Shown: in pieces, positions 34,401 through 43,038 of the stretch | Layout of the letters: the number at the start of each line of letters is the position of its first letter | Numbering within the stretch: position 1 is the stretch's first letter | Assembly: GCA_002344895.1 (NCBI GenBank) | Contig: DDUR01000024.1 | Coordinates: forward strand, 62,001 to 126,000 | Direction of reading: 5' to 3' | DNA from: Ignavibacteria bacterium UBA2333 | GTDB lineage: Bacteria > Bacteroidota > Ignavibacteria > Kapaibacteriales > Kapaibacteriaceae | Length of the DNA stretch: 64,000 bases | Notes under the pieces: generated by a model | What the model was told of the DNA's origin: nothing | Database searches by the model: none | Seen by the model: the letters and a program-made list of their open reading frames with translations, nothing else | Program-made: the position numbers and the translations under genes

Positions 34401-37400
34401 ATCAAGGTATTGGCAGAGTTCCGGCAGTGTGATACCATCAAGTCCTTCCCATTTACACTGGACACGCTCACGATTCGCAGAGCACTTATCGATAGTGTTC
34501 GCAACAACTGGGTCTATTGTTCAACTGGCTGGGGTCCGCACCAACAAGGTAAAAGTGCGCTTTCGACATTCACGATGCGCTTTGATCCATCGCAGTTCCT
34601 GCCAAATGTCACAGACAGTCATCACGTCCGCGTGCAGTACAGGCTTGTAAACGCCAACCCGTTTGTGATCGGCAATGTGTTCCGTGATACAACCATCTTC
34701 TACCGTAAAAATGGCACCCTGCCTGTCTTTGAACGTGTTGGAATGATGATGCCCATTGAAATTGGTGGTGGGGCACCAGGACTTGTCTTCCGCGCTCAGG
34801 TCACCACATCGCGTATTACCGAAGCTGGTGAACAAATTCTTGGCACGGACACACTCGACTATCCGATTACAATGTTGCCGTTCCCACCTCAGCCACTTGT
34901 TTCCGATAAGGGCTGGGGTCCGCACGAACAAAGTGTTGTAGCTGGAGCCGGTACACCGTACGTCATGGTAAAGAATCTTGCCATAACTGACAGTGTAGCA
35001 TCGACCATCATGCGTCGTATTCCACTTCGCTGGCTTGATCATCTGAGTGTTGCAATGCGTCAGGACACGATGATCAAACGAACAACTCCCATCATCCAGG
35101 ACGATACAGTCTATCTCTGGGATGTTCGCAACGTTGATGTTGCACAGTTCCCATGGCCGAACATTCAGCCGGACTTTCCGAATGCTACGATGGAAATCGG
35201 ATACTGGTTTGATGGTCCATGGCCAGGTCCAACAGCATATCAACGCCAAACGATTCTTCTACGTCCGCGTGCCCGCTGGCTCAATGGAAACTCCTTCAGC
35301 GACTGGTCACAAAATGGCGCTACGGTGTCCTTAACGGCACACACACCGCTTCCTACAGCCAAGTTTGCTCAGAACATGCCGCTTCTGGATACGTTGCCGC
35401 TCACGATAGGGCGCGAAGGGGGCAACTTCACATTTGACACCGAGGTACGCTACGACACGGCTTCAAAGCAGTTCTCGTTCGTTGATCCTGAACCAGATGA
35501 AGGGCCAGAAGTCTCTGCAGCCATCACGGTAACATGGTTTAATATGGGACGTGAAGCCCAGGTACGTGATGGTGAAACAAAGGATGGCTACACATCATTG
35601 TACCGCTTTGAATCTGAAGTATCTCTCAAGGATACGTTACAGAACCGCAACATGCGGGTTCGTAACAAGGTAAATGGATCACTGTCGTACAACATTCTTG
35701 GTCCTGTCTTCTTCATTGCCAAGATGGTGGAATTGGCTGCTGGAGGCGAAGTTGAACCAATCGGAGTTGTACCGAAGTTTTCCTTTGCTCTTGGTGGACA
35801 AAGCATCTACACAATGAACGCTGGTGTTGGTGACGGGTCACAGTTCCAGTACCTAGGTGCGCCTCCATCTTCATCAACGACGATCACTGATGCTGTGAAG
35901 AACAATTTCCCGACAAGTATTGGAAATGCCTTTACAATGACGGCTGGAATCGGAGCCGAACTTGAAGTGGCTGGTGGTCTTGCTGGTGTCGGTATGATGT
36001 TCGACAATCAGGTTCTCGTTGGTTCCGGTAACACGTATTCCGGTGCCGTCCAACAGTCCGTCGAGCAGACCTATCACGAAGCAGGAGCATATCGACTCTA
36101 TCTCTCACTTGAGGCGACAGCCTTCTGGGGTCTCATCAAGATCGAGCTTTGGAAAGGCCTTCTGTACTCCGTGTACGATCCGCGATTTATGCCATCGTTC
36201 CGCGTCTTCGAAGAACTTGAAGGTGGACTTCTCGCTGGTGTAAATGGTCGGAAACGTGGTCTGTTTGAAGGACCACAAGCTGAGGAAGGTCTGTTCCGTC
36301 GCCCACTTCCTCCTGAGGGGCCATTCTACTACGCAAAGCCGACAATCTCTGGAAACGATTCAGCAATCGTTGCAGCGTGGGTAGAACACTCCTTACGATC
36401 AAGGTCAGGCATACTTCGAATCGGTCGCGTCACTGCATCTGAACATCGCTTCGTGGATGCATCAATTGTTGTCGCGAATGACCAGGGTATTCACGATCCC
36501 GCAGTTGCCGTTCTTTCTGAGCGCGGTGACGCTCTTGTTGCCTGGGCACAGAACGAACGCTCGGCTGGCACAATCTCTGCGACGGATAACTTGACAATCC
36601 TGACACAAACCGAGAATGTTGAAGCGGCCGTCGTCCATGCAAATGGAGCGATTGATCGACTATCGATTGCTGATCCTGGGGGACGTGCCGATGGACGCCC
36701 GTCTATTACGGCTAACAGTGCTGGCACACGAGCTGCTCTTGTGTGGTCGGCCCGTCACGGAAATGACACAACAACTGATGTTGTTGCCACAACCATAGAT
36801 AAAGTTGGAAATCAGTGGATCGCGGCCGAACCTGTTCGTCTGGTACGCGATGGTGGACACGATCGATCAATTCAGGTTGTAACAACGGACACATCATCGT
36901 TTGAAGCATTGTGGATTGCAGAGTCGAATGGACGTGCCAACAGACTTCTACATTCACGCTTCACGTCAGGCTCGTGGTCGGCACCATCGGATGCCGTCGC
37001 AATTGCCTCGACCTCGACAATTCGCGATGTTGAAGCGGCTACGTCGAACGGTCAAGGAATTCTTGTCCTCGTCGCTGACAATGCCATTGGCAATGAAGTA
37101 GTAGACTACTATACACTACGGAACAGTCAGTGGGTGAAGTTGGGGACATTCGACGTAGGATCCGATGTTACGGTCACGCACGTTGAGGCGGCCGTGCATC
37201 CAACAGGCAAAGCAACAGTGATTGCTCACCTTGATCGACTTGTAAACGAAGGAGAACGTCGTTCGACGGTAACGTTCACTACGGACGATGTACAGTCTAC
37301 GGCATGGACACGGATCGTGGATGACGAAGATGTCGCAAACACAACGCATGACGTCTGGTCACATAGCGTTTCGTATGGACCAGGAGGTGACATCTACATG

Positions 37401-37856
37401 GTGACACAAGAACTTGATACCATTCCTGGAAACCGGCAACAATACGCTAACGGTGTTGCGATTGGTTCTTCACGCGTGAACTCGGTTCTCCGTGGACTTC
37501 GTCTGGTTGGTGACGAGATCGAAGCCAAACCTATCGATGGCAGTCCGACAACAAACGTCGAAGACGATGCTGCCGAACTTCGTGAGCGTTTTGCCACGTT
37601 TGTTGGCGACGTCTATCCAAGTCCGTCGTCAACAACGGCTGCGATTCCATTCGTCCTACAACGGAATGTCGATGTCACGGTTTCGATCGTCGACCTGATG
37701 GGTCAGGTCGTAAAGACTGTTCATAACGGACCAATGTCGTTTGGACAGTTTGATCTTGGCTTCGATGTTTCGAGCCTCCCGTCAGGAGCTTACAACGTTG
37801 TCATCATCACGTCGGACGGTGAACGTCTAAGCGCGCCTCTGCGTATCCTTCGCTAA
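31449..37856 (+). CDS. Giant secreted repeat protein with T9SS sorting domain
   Basis: 2,135 residues. A signal peptide (MKVLTTLLVLLVATAAAVAQ) leads to a series of beta-rich modules of about 100-130 residues. Each opens with a G-x-GPF/H-x-x-G motif (GFGPFVQG, GWGPVVVG, GMGPFIEG, SWGPFIEG, GFGPFIAG, GWGPHQQG and others). Residues about 1320-1600 form a different beta domain. About 1620-2030 resemble a sialidase-like propeller (PTISGNDSAIVAAWVE, RPSITANSAG). The final 85 residues are a T9SS sorting domain (VYPSPSSTT, SIVDLMGQVVK, LPSGAYNVVI). It is likely exposed on or released from the cell surface. Adhesion is a guess. Confidence 0.88.
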   Translation: MKVLTTLLVLLVATAAAVAQQFGLQASSGFGPFVQGVTVNNTFTVTNIPTGVTVTKVRFQLRQNTGSGGTFRTLADQLDTLKSITLNMGILPFGPDPYLVVTSNYIDVDGSQRVDSRLQTLDIRPPNVNLASSAGWGPVVVGQRFTSSFTVTNLPPQTSRVEMTVRRGSTVVTSKVTTGVNLTTADVALDEAIHQPGLSVTADISYPAQAPQTYQVQRVITDSLPVPTIAASAGMGPFIEGVPATNRFIVRGAGPACTNIRYYVASPIPYVGGTTVLYDITIPYSASGDSAAFTLDMGTIFSTATLTVSAIYGPGTGTRRDVQVPLVIRPNTRGPHWTPSANGPFVLGQSLDYTLRIDTLPARTNRLRLSVRSQVGETLKDTVLFSQNGLFLSTGQIRFNTRILPEFTSVVVAECFNDVNADAIEFPFFIDVRDTTKPYLFASSWGPFIEGDSDVVAFSASDIRATLQSGDSLLVSFDVTDSAQSQPAVAASVPQNVTNISRSDTTFWIGRSGNRDLVSTANFPLDAWVNLRLWAKRGSDTVALSSSRHPIWIQPFPGRLSSNGGFGPFIAGRDSLVTFTVDSLPADATSVTFSVTGRTNPAAIDSVRVTDLSSGSASFTTNVGRLPINARLLVSVLRTSSIDGAIKIQRPLRIVNDTLTATASIGWGPYTLAWNTQNNRVVAPRPQTNTITITRLPAQALSVSVATIDDRGVIIDSTSMNAVYRLRFDPTSSVTMNIPIRAINTSIYRVRILTDGGPPEGITYSLPIQIIPPPMTVAVSRLDTLGDVLTGAFRTGMKEVADMKISFTVDAQGQLIRGVDAAHRIDSVIFRARDCSWRIVDTVAVHPDNPVSQALFAESRQLITKWPLNTEFVEATVYARSLTFPDTGRTFRTTVAMIPAPIVSNRYGHLHPTFRVSDSITRVMLDRYTITNLPIIEGLVRISAVNKNGDTVKQYVPLNVNDGRVFIDIDVNDRVYSPANSPYIIKVLAEFRQCDTIKSFPFTLDTLTIRRALIDSVRNNWVYCSTGWGPHQQGKSALSTFTMRFDPSQFLPNVTDSHHVRVQYRLVNANPFVIGNVFRDTTIFYRKNGTLPVFERVGMMMPIEIGGGAPGLVFRAQVTTSRITEAGEQILGTDTLDYPITMLPFPPQPLVSDKGWGPHEQSVVAGAGTPYVMVKNLAITDSVASTIMRRIPLRWLDHLSVAMRQDTMIKRTTPIIQDDTVYLWDVRNVDVAQFPWPNIQPDFPNATMEIGYWFDGPWPGPTAYQRQTILLRPRARWLNGNSFSDWSQNGATVSLTAHTPLPTAKFAQNMPLLDTLPLTIGREGGNFTFDTEVRYDTASKQFSFVDPEPDEGPEVSAAITVTWFNMGREAQVRDGETKDGYTSLYRFESEVSLKDTLQNRNMRVRNKVNGSLSYNILGPVFFIAKMVELAAGGEVEPIGVVPKFSFALGGQSIYTMNAGVGDGSQFQYLGAPPSSSTTITDAVKNNFPTSIGNAFTMTAGIGAELEVAGGLAGVGMMFDNQVLVGSGNTYSGAVQQSVEQTYHEAGAYRLYLSLEATAFWGLIKIELWKGLLYSVYDPRFMPSFRVFEELEGGLLAGVNGRKRGLFEGPQAEEGLFRRPLPPEGPFYYAKPTISGNDSAIVAAWVEHSLRSRSGILRIGRVTASEHRFVDASIVVANDQGIHDPAVAVLSERGDALVAWAQNERSAGTISATDNLTILTQTENVEAAVVHANGAIDRLSIADPGGRADGRPSITANSAGTRAALVWSARHGNDTTTDVVATTIDKVGNQWIAAEPVRLVRDGGHDRSIQVVTTDTSSFEALWIAESNGRANRLLHSRFTSGSWSAPSDAVAIASTSTIRDVEAATSNGQGILVLVADNAIGNEVVDYYTLRNSQWVKLGTFDVGSDVTVTHVEAAVHPTGKATVIAHLDRLVNEGERRSTVTFTTDDVQSTAWTRIVDDEDVANTTHDVWSHSVSYGPGGDIYMVTQELDTIPGNRQQYANGVAIGSSRVNSVLRGLRLVGDEIEAKPIDGSPTTNVEDDAAELRERFATFVGDVYPSPSSTTAAIPFVLQRNVDVTVSIVDLMGQVVKTVHNGPMSFGQFDLGFDVSSLPSGAYNVVIITSDGERLSAPLRILR
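31530..35000 (+). repeat. Protein-level tandem modules with GWGPF-type motif
   Basis: Nine recognisable module starts lie near 31530, 31850, 32146, 32470, 32780, 33139, 33441, 34525 and 34908. Spacing is mostly 300-360 bases. The 1,080-base interval before 34525 probably holds three worn units. DNA identity between units is low, so this is an old duplication series. Confidence 0.75.
35408..35423 (+). repeat. Degenerate G-run pair in the giant T9SS gene
   Basis: AGGGC, GCG, then AAGGGGGC. Confidence 0.5.
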
Positions 37857-37893
37857 AACGTGCAAGCACTTGAGCGTTTGCACTGAACATTCA

Positions 37894-37947
37894 AACGGCC
37901 GGCACATCATACAACGTGAGTTGTCAGATGTGCCGGCCGTTGTTTTT
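37894..37947. terminator. Strong bidirectional terminator after the giant gene
   Basis: A perfect 15-base-pair stem, AACGGCCGGCACATC with GATGTGCCGGCCGTT, has an inner ACAAC/GTTGT hairpin and is followed by GTTTTT. It sits between the convergent giant gene and the ABC exporter. Confidence 0.9.
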
Positions 37948-37963
37948 GGGGTTGGTTCCTTCG

Positions 37964-39757
37964 TTAACCTTTTCCGAACTGAAGATCACACCAGCGTTTA
38001 TAGATCCCTGCGTCACGCACAACAAGTTCATCGTGCGTGCCCGATTCAACGATATGACCATCGGTAAAGACGTAGATCGTGTCACACGTTCGTACGGTAC
38101 TGAGTCTGTGGGCAATGATGATCGTTGTACGATCAGCCATGAGTCGTTCGAGAGCTTCCTGGATAAGGTGTTCACTTTCTGCGTCAAGTGAGCTGGTTGC
38201 CTCGTCGAGTATGAGAATTGGTGGATTTTTCAGCAGTGCCCGGGCTATAGCGATACGCTGACGTTGCCCGCCGCTGAGTTTAACGCCACGCTCACCAACA
38301 ACGGTTAAGAATCCCTCGGGAAAGGTCTCTATGAAATCGAGAGCATTCGCATTTCGTGCAGCAGCGCGAATCTCTTCGACTGTTGCATCAATATTGCCGT
38401 AACGAATGTTATCCTCAATCGTGCCGCCAAACAATACAATGTCCTGAGGAACGATTCCAATGTTTGCCCTGATCTGAGCAATGTCATAGTCCGTTGATGG
38501 CACACCGTCATAGTATACCATTCCACCTGTTGGCTCATACAGTCGCTGAATGATGGCAGCAGTTGTACTCTTGCCCGAACCACTCGGACCAACAAAGGCT
38601 ACACGATGACCAGCTGGTACAGTAAGGTTCATTCCTTGTAACACTGGCACGTCCGTACGTCCTGGATACACAAAGTCGACGTTTTTGATGTCGACGGATC
38701 GAACGCTGGTGGACGACGTCTTTGTACCGATCTTCTCCTCAGGACTATCCAGCAGTTCCCGTAGTCGTACAGCAGCACCAAGGGATTTTTGAATCTGGCC
38801 AAAGAGTTCAGCAAACGATCCCAGAGCTCCTCCGACAAACATTGCATACATCAGGAACGATAGTAACGTACCCATCGTCACCTCACCAGATGCAACAAGG
38901 TTTGCTCCGTAGATAATCACAGCTGCTATTCCACCGAACATCGTAAAGACGATAAAGGTCACAAACAAGGCTCGTAACGATGCACCTGAGATGGCTAAGC
39001 GTACGTTTTCCGCCAGTGCTGACGCATACCGCTGTGACTCATATTCTTCACGTACAAAAGACTTCACCGACGCAATACTTTGGAGGGTCTCTTCAACAAC
39101 TGTCGAGGTTTTCGCCAATGCATCCTGGGTCTTGGTGCTCAATTGACGAATGCGCCGTCCAATGACAACGGCAATTCCAACGATGAGAGGTGTGCCCAGA
39201 AGAATCGGTATCGTGAGCGGTAGACTTGTTGTTACAATGATGACGATACTTCCGATGAGAAAGACCGACTGACGGAGAAGCTGAAGAATTGAGAACGAGA
39301 ATGTTTCCTGAATGAGTGATACATCCGATGAGAGTCGCGATGAAAGTTCACCCACCCGATGTTCCGTCAGTACCGACATCGGCAATCGGACGATATGAAA
39401 GAAGACGTCCCGGCGTAATGCCGAAATCGCTCGTTCCGTTGTCCGTGCCATTGTTACCGACACGACGTATCCAACAACGGCCTGCACGAGTAACAAACCA
39501 AGGAAAATCATGCCGACATCAACAAGATCTGTTGATGTTGACGATGCTAAACCTCCGGATGTGCCGAAAGCCCCTTGTGCCCCTTTACCAACAATTCCAT
39601 CAATAAGATTTCCCGTCAAGGCCGGAAAGAAGAGGCTTATTCCACTCCCGGGAATCATGAAGAGCAGGGCTAGAAACATTCGTCCGGCATACGGACGATA
39701 GTAGGACAGTAAAAACCGTAGGGACGACGAACGAGACTCAGTAGGGGATGCGTTCAT
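37964..39757 (-). CDS. MsbA-like ABC exporter, fused permease and ATPase
   Basis: 597 residues from the ATG at 39757. An in-frame ATG at 39874 adds 39 atypical residues and lies inside the SDR gene. Six transmembrane helices (about 20-310) precede the ATPase with Walker A GPSGSGKST near residue 390, signature LSGGQRQRIAIARAL, Walker B ILILDEATSSLD and the H-loop IAHRLST. This half-transporter type works as a dimer and exports lipids, drugs or peptides; lipid A flippase function (MsbA) is plausible. Its start overlaps the SDR stop by 20 bases. A perfect GCCCCTT pair lies at 39570-39585, in a periplasmic loop region. Confidence 0.9.
   Translation of the reverse strand: MNASPTESRSSSLRFLLSYYRPYAGRMFLALLFMIPGSGISLFFPALTGNLIDGIVGKGAQGAFGTSGGLASSTSTDLVDVGMIFLGLLLVQAVVGYVVSVTMARTTERAISALRRDVFFHIVRLPMSVLTEHRVGELSSRLSSDVSLIQETFSFSILQLLRQSVFLIGSIVIIVTTSLPLTIPILLGTPLIVGIAVVIGRRIRQLSTKTQDALAKTSTVVEETLQSIASVKSFVREEYESQRYASALAENVRLAISGASLRALFVTFIVFTMFGGIAAVIIYGANLVASGEVTMGTLLSFLMYAMFVGGALGSFAELFGQIQKSLGAAVRLRELLDSPEEKIGTKTSSTSVRSVDIKNVDFVYPGRTDVPVLQGMNLTVPAGHRVAFVGPSGSGKSTTAAIIQRLYEPTGGMVYYDGVPSTDYDIAQIRANIGIVPQDIVLFGGTIEDNIRYGNIDATVEEIRAAARNANALDFIETFPEGFLTVVGERGVKLSGGQRQRIAIARALLKNPPILILDEATSSLDAESEHLIQEALERLMADRTTIIIAHRLSTVRTCDTIYVFTDGHIVESGTHDELVVRDAGIYKRWCDLQFGKG
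39570..39585 (-). repeat. Perfect AAGGGGC pair in the ABC exporter gene (period 9)
   Basis: Two exact heptamers with a two-base spacer. Confidence 0.9.
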
Positions 39758-40367
39758 ACATGGGAAGTGAAGCGCCGCTGATACGACATTCGGGACTGAT
39801 GAGGAAGGCAATGGTCGCGGCAATACTTTCTGGACGAATCCAGTCGGCATCTTCGCCATTGGTTGCCCACTCAAGATTGGCTTCTGTGCGAATGATACTC
39901 GGCAGAATCACATTCGCCCGTATACCAACATCACGTCCATCTTCAGCAAGAGCCTGTGTCAGGTGAACAAGAGCGCCCTTTGACGAAGAATAGACAGCTC
40001 GATTGCGCTGGGGATGCAGGACGTCGCGGGCACCAATGGTCACAATGGCACCATTCCCTGATCGAACGAGGAGCGGCCATGTATGCCGAAAAATGTTCAT
40101 CGCCGACAGAACGTTAGCGTCGAACTGTTGTCGAACAACGGTATCCGCAATGTCAGCGATGCTCGCTCCTGCGGAAATTCCACCAACAAGGTGGACCACG
40201 GCATCAAGGTTCTCAATGTTGGAGATGAAGTCACCTACAGATACGTCTGACGTGACATCTACGACATCCCTGTCGGCCGGAATAACCATGTGGCCAGCGG
40301 CAAGAAGATATTGATGCACCACACGACCAAGTTGACCGGATGAACCGGTGAGAAGGACAACGGACAT
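39738..40367 (-). CDS. Short-chain dehydrogenase/reductase
   Basis: 209 residues from the ATG at 40367; the longer reading to 40541 has an N-terminus unlike this family. The dinucleotide-binding motif TGSSGQLG is at residues 7-14, with VVHLVGG near 70 (in place of NNAG) and the catalytic Y-x-x-x-K in AVYSSSKGAL near 130. The substrate is unknown. It overlaps the downstream ABC gene by 20 bases and is divergent from the YgfZ-like gene. Confidence 0.85.
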   Translation of the reverse strand: MSVVLLTGSSGQLGRVVHQYLLAAGHMVIPADRDVVDVTSDVSVGDFISNIENLDAVVHLVGGISAGASIADIADTVVRQQFDANVLSAMNIFRHTWPLLVRSGNGAIVTIGARDVLHPQRNRAVYSSSKGALVHLTQALAEDGRDVGIRANVILPSIIRTEANLEWATNGEDADWIRPESIAATIAFLISPECRISGASLPMYERIPY

Positions 40368-40400
40368 AGCCCAGATGCTCTTTCGTAGGTTTGTGAGATT

Positions 40401-41426
40401 ATGATGAACTCGCCGATGCCGATAACGACACATTTGGCGGACAGGCAACGAACGCTGGCCGCACAAACTTCCGTAGCATGGATTCCACGCCAACCAACAT
40501 GGATTGAACTCCGTGGAAACGATGGAGTTGATCTCCTTCACCGCCTGTCCACCAATGATCTGGCCTCATTACGTGTCGGAGAAGGCCTTCAGACCGTTCT
40601 CTGTACCGACAAGGCACGTATCATTGATGTTGTCACGGTTATGCGCGACGAATCGTCCGTGTGGTTACTTGGTTCAGAAGGAACATCAGGACGTATCGTT
40701 TCGTGGTTACGAACCTACATCATCGCAGACGATGTTCGGCCATTAAACCGTTCGTCTGACATTGCAGCCATCGAATGTATGGGGCCTCGATCTGCTGATG
40801 CTGTTTCATCCATGCTCGATGTAGACGTTCGAACAATGTCCCTTTCGGCCTGGAAAACGGTTGTTGTTGAACACTCCGCAACAACTTCCAGCCCTACGGA
40901 ACTTCGCATCATCCGCATCCCGTCTCCGTGTGAGCTTTCCTACATCATCGTAGGCCCCAAGGAAACGCTAGAATCGATGGCTGCAACGTTGACGTCATCG
41001 GATGTTCCGGAGTTGAGTAGTGCTGACGATACGTGGCTACGTGTCACATCCGGGATGGGACGAATTGGTTTTGAATGGACGGAGTCGTACAATCCTCTGG
41101 AAGCTGGATTGCTTCACCTCACAAGCTTTACGAAGGGATGTTATATCGGTCAGGAAGTAATTGCTCGCCTGGATAGTTATAACAAAGTCAAGCAGCGTGT
41201 TGTTGGACTTTGCGGTAAGGGGCTTCAACAAGGGGCAAAACTGCTTGCCGATGGAACGGCAATCGGCACCGTAACAACTGTGACTGAAGCGTTTACCTCT
41301 GATGACCTGCTTGCACTTGGATATGTGCGCAACGAGTTCGCCGTTGATGGGATGATGCTCGACATTGACCATGAAGGCTCTATCGTCGGCACAGTGCGTG
41401 TTACTGCATTACCAATGAAGGACTAA
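40401..41426 (+). CDS. ygfZ: YgfZ/GcvT-like folate-binding protein
   Basis: 341 residues. The diagnostic motif KGCYIGQEVIAR near residue 245 is the YgfZ signature, with the conserved Cys. The N-terminal RLSTNDLASL segment matches the aminomethyltransferase fold. YgfZ uses tetrahydrofolate to help certain Fe-S enzymes such as MiaB. Two adjacent ATG codons (40401 and 40404) are possible starts. The pterin-reductase-like SDR begins one base after its stop, which supports a folate-related operon. A perfect AAGGGGC pair lies at 41217-41236. Confidence 0.87.
   Translation: MMNSPMPITTHLADRQRTLAAQTSVAWIPRQPTWIELRGNDGVDLLHRLSTNDLASLRVGEGLQTVLCTDKARIIDVVTVMRDESSVWLLGSEGTSGRIVSWLRTYIIADDVRPLNRSSDIAAIECMGPRSADAVSSMLDVDVRTMSLSAWKTVVVEHSATTSSPTELRIIRIPSPCELSYIIVGPKETLESMAATLTSSDVPELSSADDTWLRVTSGMGRIGFEWTESYNPLEAGLLHLTSFTKGCYIGQEVIARLDSYNKVKQRVVGLCGKGLQQGAKLLADGTAIGTVTTVTEAFTSDDLLALGYVRNEFAVDGMMLDIDHEGSIVGTVRVTALPMKD
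41217..41236 (+). repeat. Perfect AAGGGGC pair in ygfZ (period 13)
   Basis: Two exact heptamers with spacer TTCAAC. Confidence 0.9.
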
Positions 41427-41427
41427 C

Positions 41428-42162
41428 ATGCCAACAGTTTTTGTGACAGGTGGAGCTCGTCGTATTGGCAGGGGATTAATCCGTCGTTTTGCAGAACGTG
41501 GATGGGACGTGGGAATCACGTTTCAGACATCTGCCGAAGCTGCACTAACAACACGGAACGAAGTACTGGAAAAGGGTGTACGATGCCACATCACCCGCGT
41601 TGATGTGTCGGACGCTCCTGCACTGGAACGTGCAATGGCAGATCTTGTTGACGAGCTTGGTATGCCCGATGCAATTGTGAGTAATGCAGGTGTGTTTCCC
41701 GATGCAATTGATCCACGACTGTTGGAACCCGATGCCGTTCGTTCGGCTATTGATGTCAATACCATGCCTCTGCTGACACTTGCGAAATATTATGATTCTC
41801 TGGCGGAACGTACTGGTTCGCATGGACGCCTGGTAGCAATTGCATCACTAGGAGCATTTGAAATTTGGAAGGACAGACTTGCCTACAACGTCAGTAAGAG
41901 TGCACTCGTCACCATGGTGCGGTCACTGGCTCGAAGTATGGCTCCTCGACTTTCGGTAAACGCTGTTGCACCTGGGGCAATTGTCTTTCCCGATGATCCA
42001 ACAAGTGCTGATCTTGCCGTTTCAAAGGTTGACCGCATTCCTATGGGCCGATACGGGACTGCTGATGACGTCTTCGATGCCGTATGGATGTTCTCTTCTG
42101 CATCAACCTACATCACGGGCCAGGTTCTGTCCGTTGATGGCGGTTACGGCCTTACACGTTAG
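41428..42162 (+). CDS. SDR oxidoreductase, pteridine-reductase (FolM)-like
   Basis: 244 residues with TGGARRIGRG at residues 7-16, a cofactor motif characteristic of pteridine reductases and FolM. It also has SNAGVF near 89, catalytic YNVSK near 155, and the late motif GRYGTADDVFDAVWMF plus VDGGYGL at the end. Reduction of dihydrobiopterin or dihydrofolate is the likely activity, and the preceding YgfZ-like gene fits that. General 3-oxoacyl reductase activity is an alternative. Confidence 0.83.
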   Translation: MPTVFVTGGARRIGRGLIRRFAERGWDVGITFQTSAEAALTTRNEVLEKGVRCHITRVDVSDAPALERAMADLVDELGMPDAIVSNAGVFPDAIDPRLLEPDAVRSAIDVNTMPLLTLAKYYDSLAERTGSHGRLVAIASLGAFEIWKDRLAYNVSKSALVTMVRSLARSMAPRLSVNAVAPGAIVFPDDPTSADLAVSKVDRIPMGRYGTADDVFDAVWMFSSASTYITGQVLSVDGGYGLTR

Positions 42163-42174
42163 GACATCTGTTTC

Positions 42175-43038
42175 ATGATTGATCTTGACCTTGATGCTTG
42201 CCTTCGGTTGTTGGACGATCCTGATGAGACCGTTGGTGAGGCCGTCCGTCAGAAACTCCACGACATGGGCAGGGAAGTACTTCCGAGCCTACGTGCAACA
42301 GTTGAATCAACGGAAAACGAACTTGTTCATCAACGAGCCGTTGACGTTGAGCGGGAGTTCCGCATTGATGACCTAACGTCGCTGATTTTGTTAGTCCTAG
42401 CCCACAAACGCACAGAAACCGACATCGACCTTCAGGAGGCACTTGTCCTCCTGAATGGATTCGGTCGTCCTGAAGACGATCGTACTGCAATTGCAGATTA
42501 CCTTGATGCCCTTGCACTACGCGTGCATGAGAAGTTTATCGCGATGCATCCGGCGAATGACCTCACGCAGCTCATGGCCCTCCATACCGTATTGTATGAT
42601 GAAGAAGGATTCCATGGTGCGGTGGAAGAGTACTATGACACGAAGAATGGCTATCTCTCGTCCGTCATCGCTCGACGGACCGGTGTGCCCGTGTCACTGG
42701 CCGTCATCGAACTCCTTCTCGCTGAACGGACGGGTCTCGACATCCGAGGAGTAGCCCTCCCGTATCATTTTGTGGTCTACGTACCCGAAGTAGATATCTA
42801 CGTCGACGCCTTTCATGGCGGTACGTTTTTGAGTCGTGAAGACTGCCGGACCTTTATCCAGCGTTCGGGATTGACGTTCGACGAAAACATGTTGCGGCCT
42901 GTCAAAAACCTTGACATTGTCGTACGAATTCTTCGTAATCTCTCCTTTGCCCATGCACGGGCTGGTGAAATCTGGGAAGCTGAAACACTTCGCAGAGCAC
43001 TGTACGGAATTGAACAAAAACCTTCGGAAACGGAATGA
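42175..43038 (+). CDS. SirB1/transglutaminase-like family protein
   Basis: 287 residues. The middle carries the SirB1 hallmarks: YYDTKNGYLSSVIARRTGVPVS near residue 145, then VALPYHFVVY with a conserved His, and YVDAFHGGTFLSREDC. A short helical repeat domain precedes it and a helical tail follows. Family members are conserved in many Gram-negatives, but their activity is undefined. The stop overlaps the next start by 4 bases. Confidence 0.8.
   Translation: MIDLDLDACLRLLDDPDETVGEAVRQKLHDMGREVLPSLRATVESTENELVHQRAVDVEREFRIDDLTSLILLVLAHKRTETDIDLQEALVLLNGFGRPEDDRTAIADYLDALALRVHEKFIAMHPANDLTQLMALHTVLYDEEGFHGAVEEYYDTKNGYLSSVIARRTGVPVSLAVIELLLAERTGLDIRGVALPYHFVVYVPEVDIYVDAFHGGTFLSREDCRTFIQRSGLTFDENMLRPVKNLDIVVRILRNLSFAHARAGEIWEAETLRRALYGIEQKPSETE

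Noticed and set aside
34521..35249. Antisense ORF of 242 codons inside the giant T9SS gene
   Set aside because: The encoded sequence is Cys/Trp/His-rich without domains, and it mirrors a well-supported gene on the other strand.
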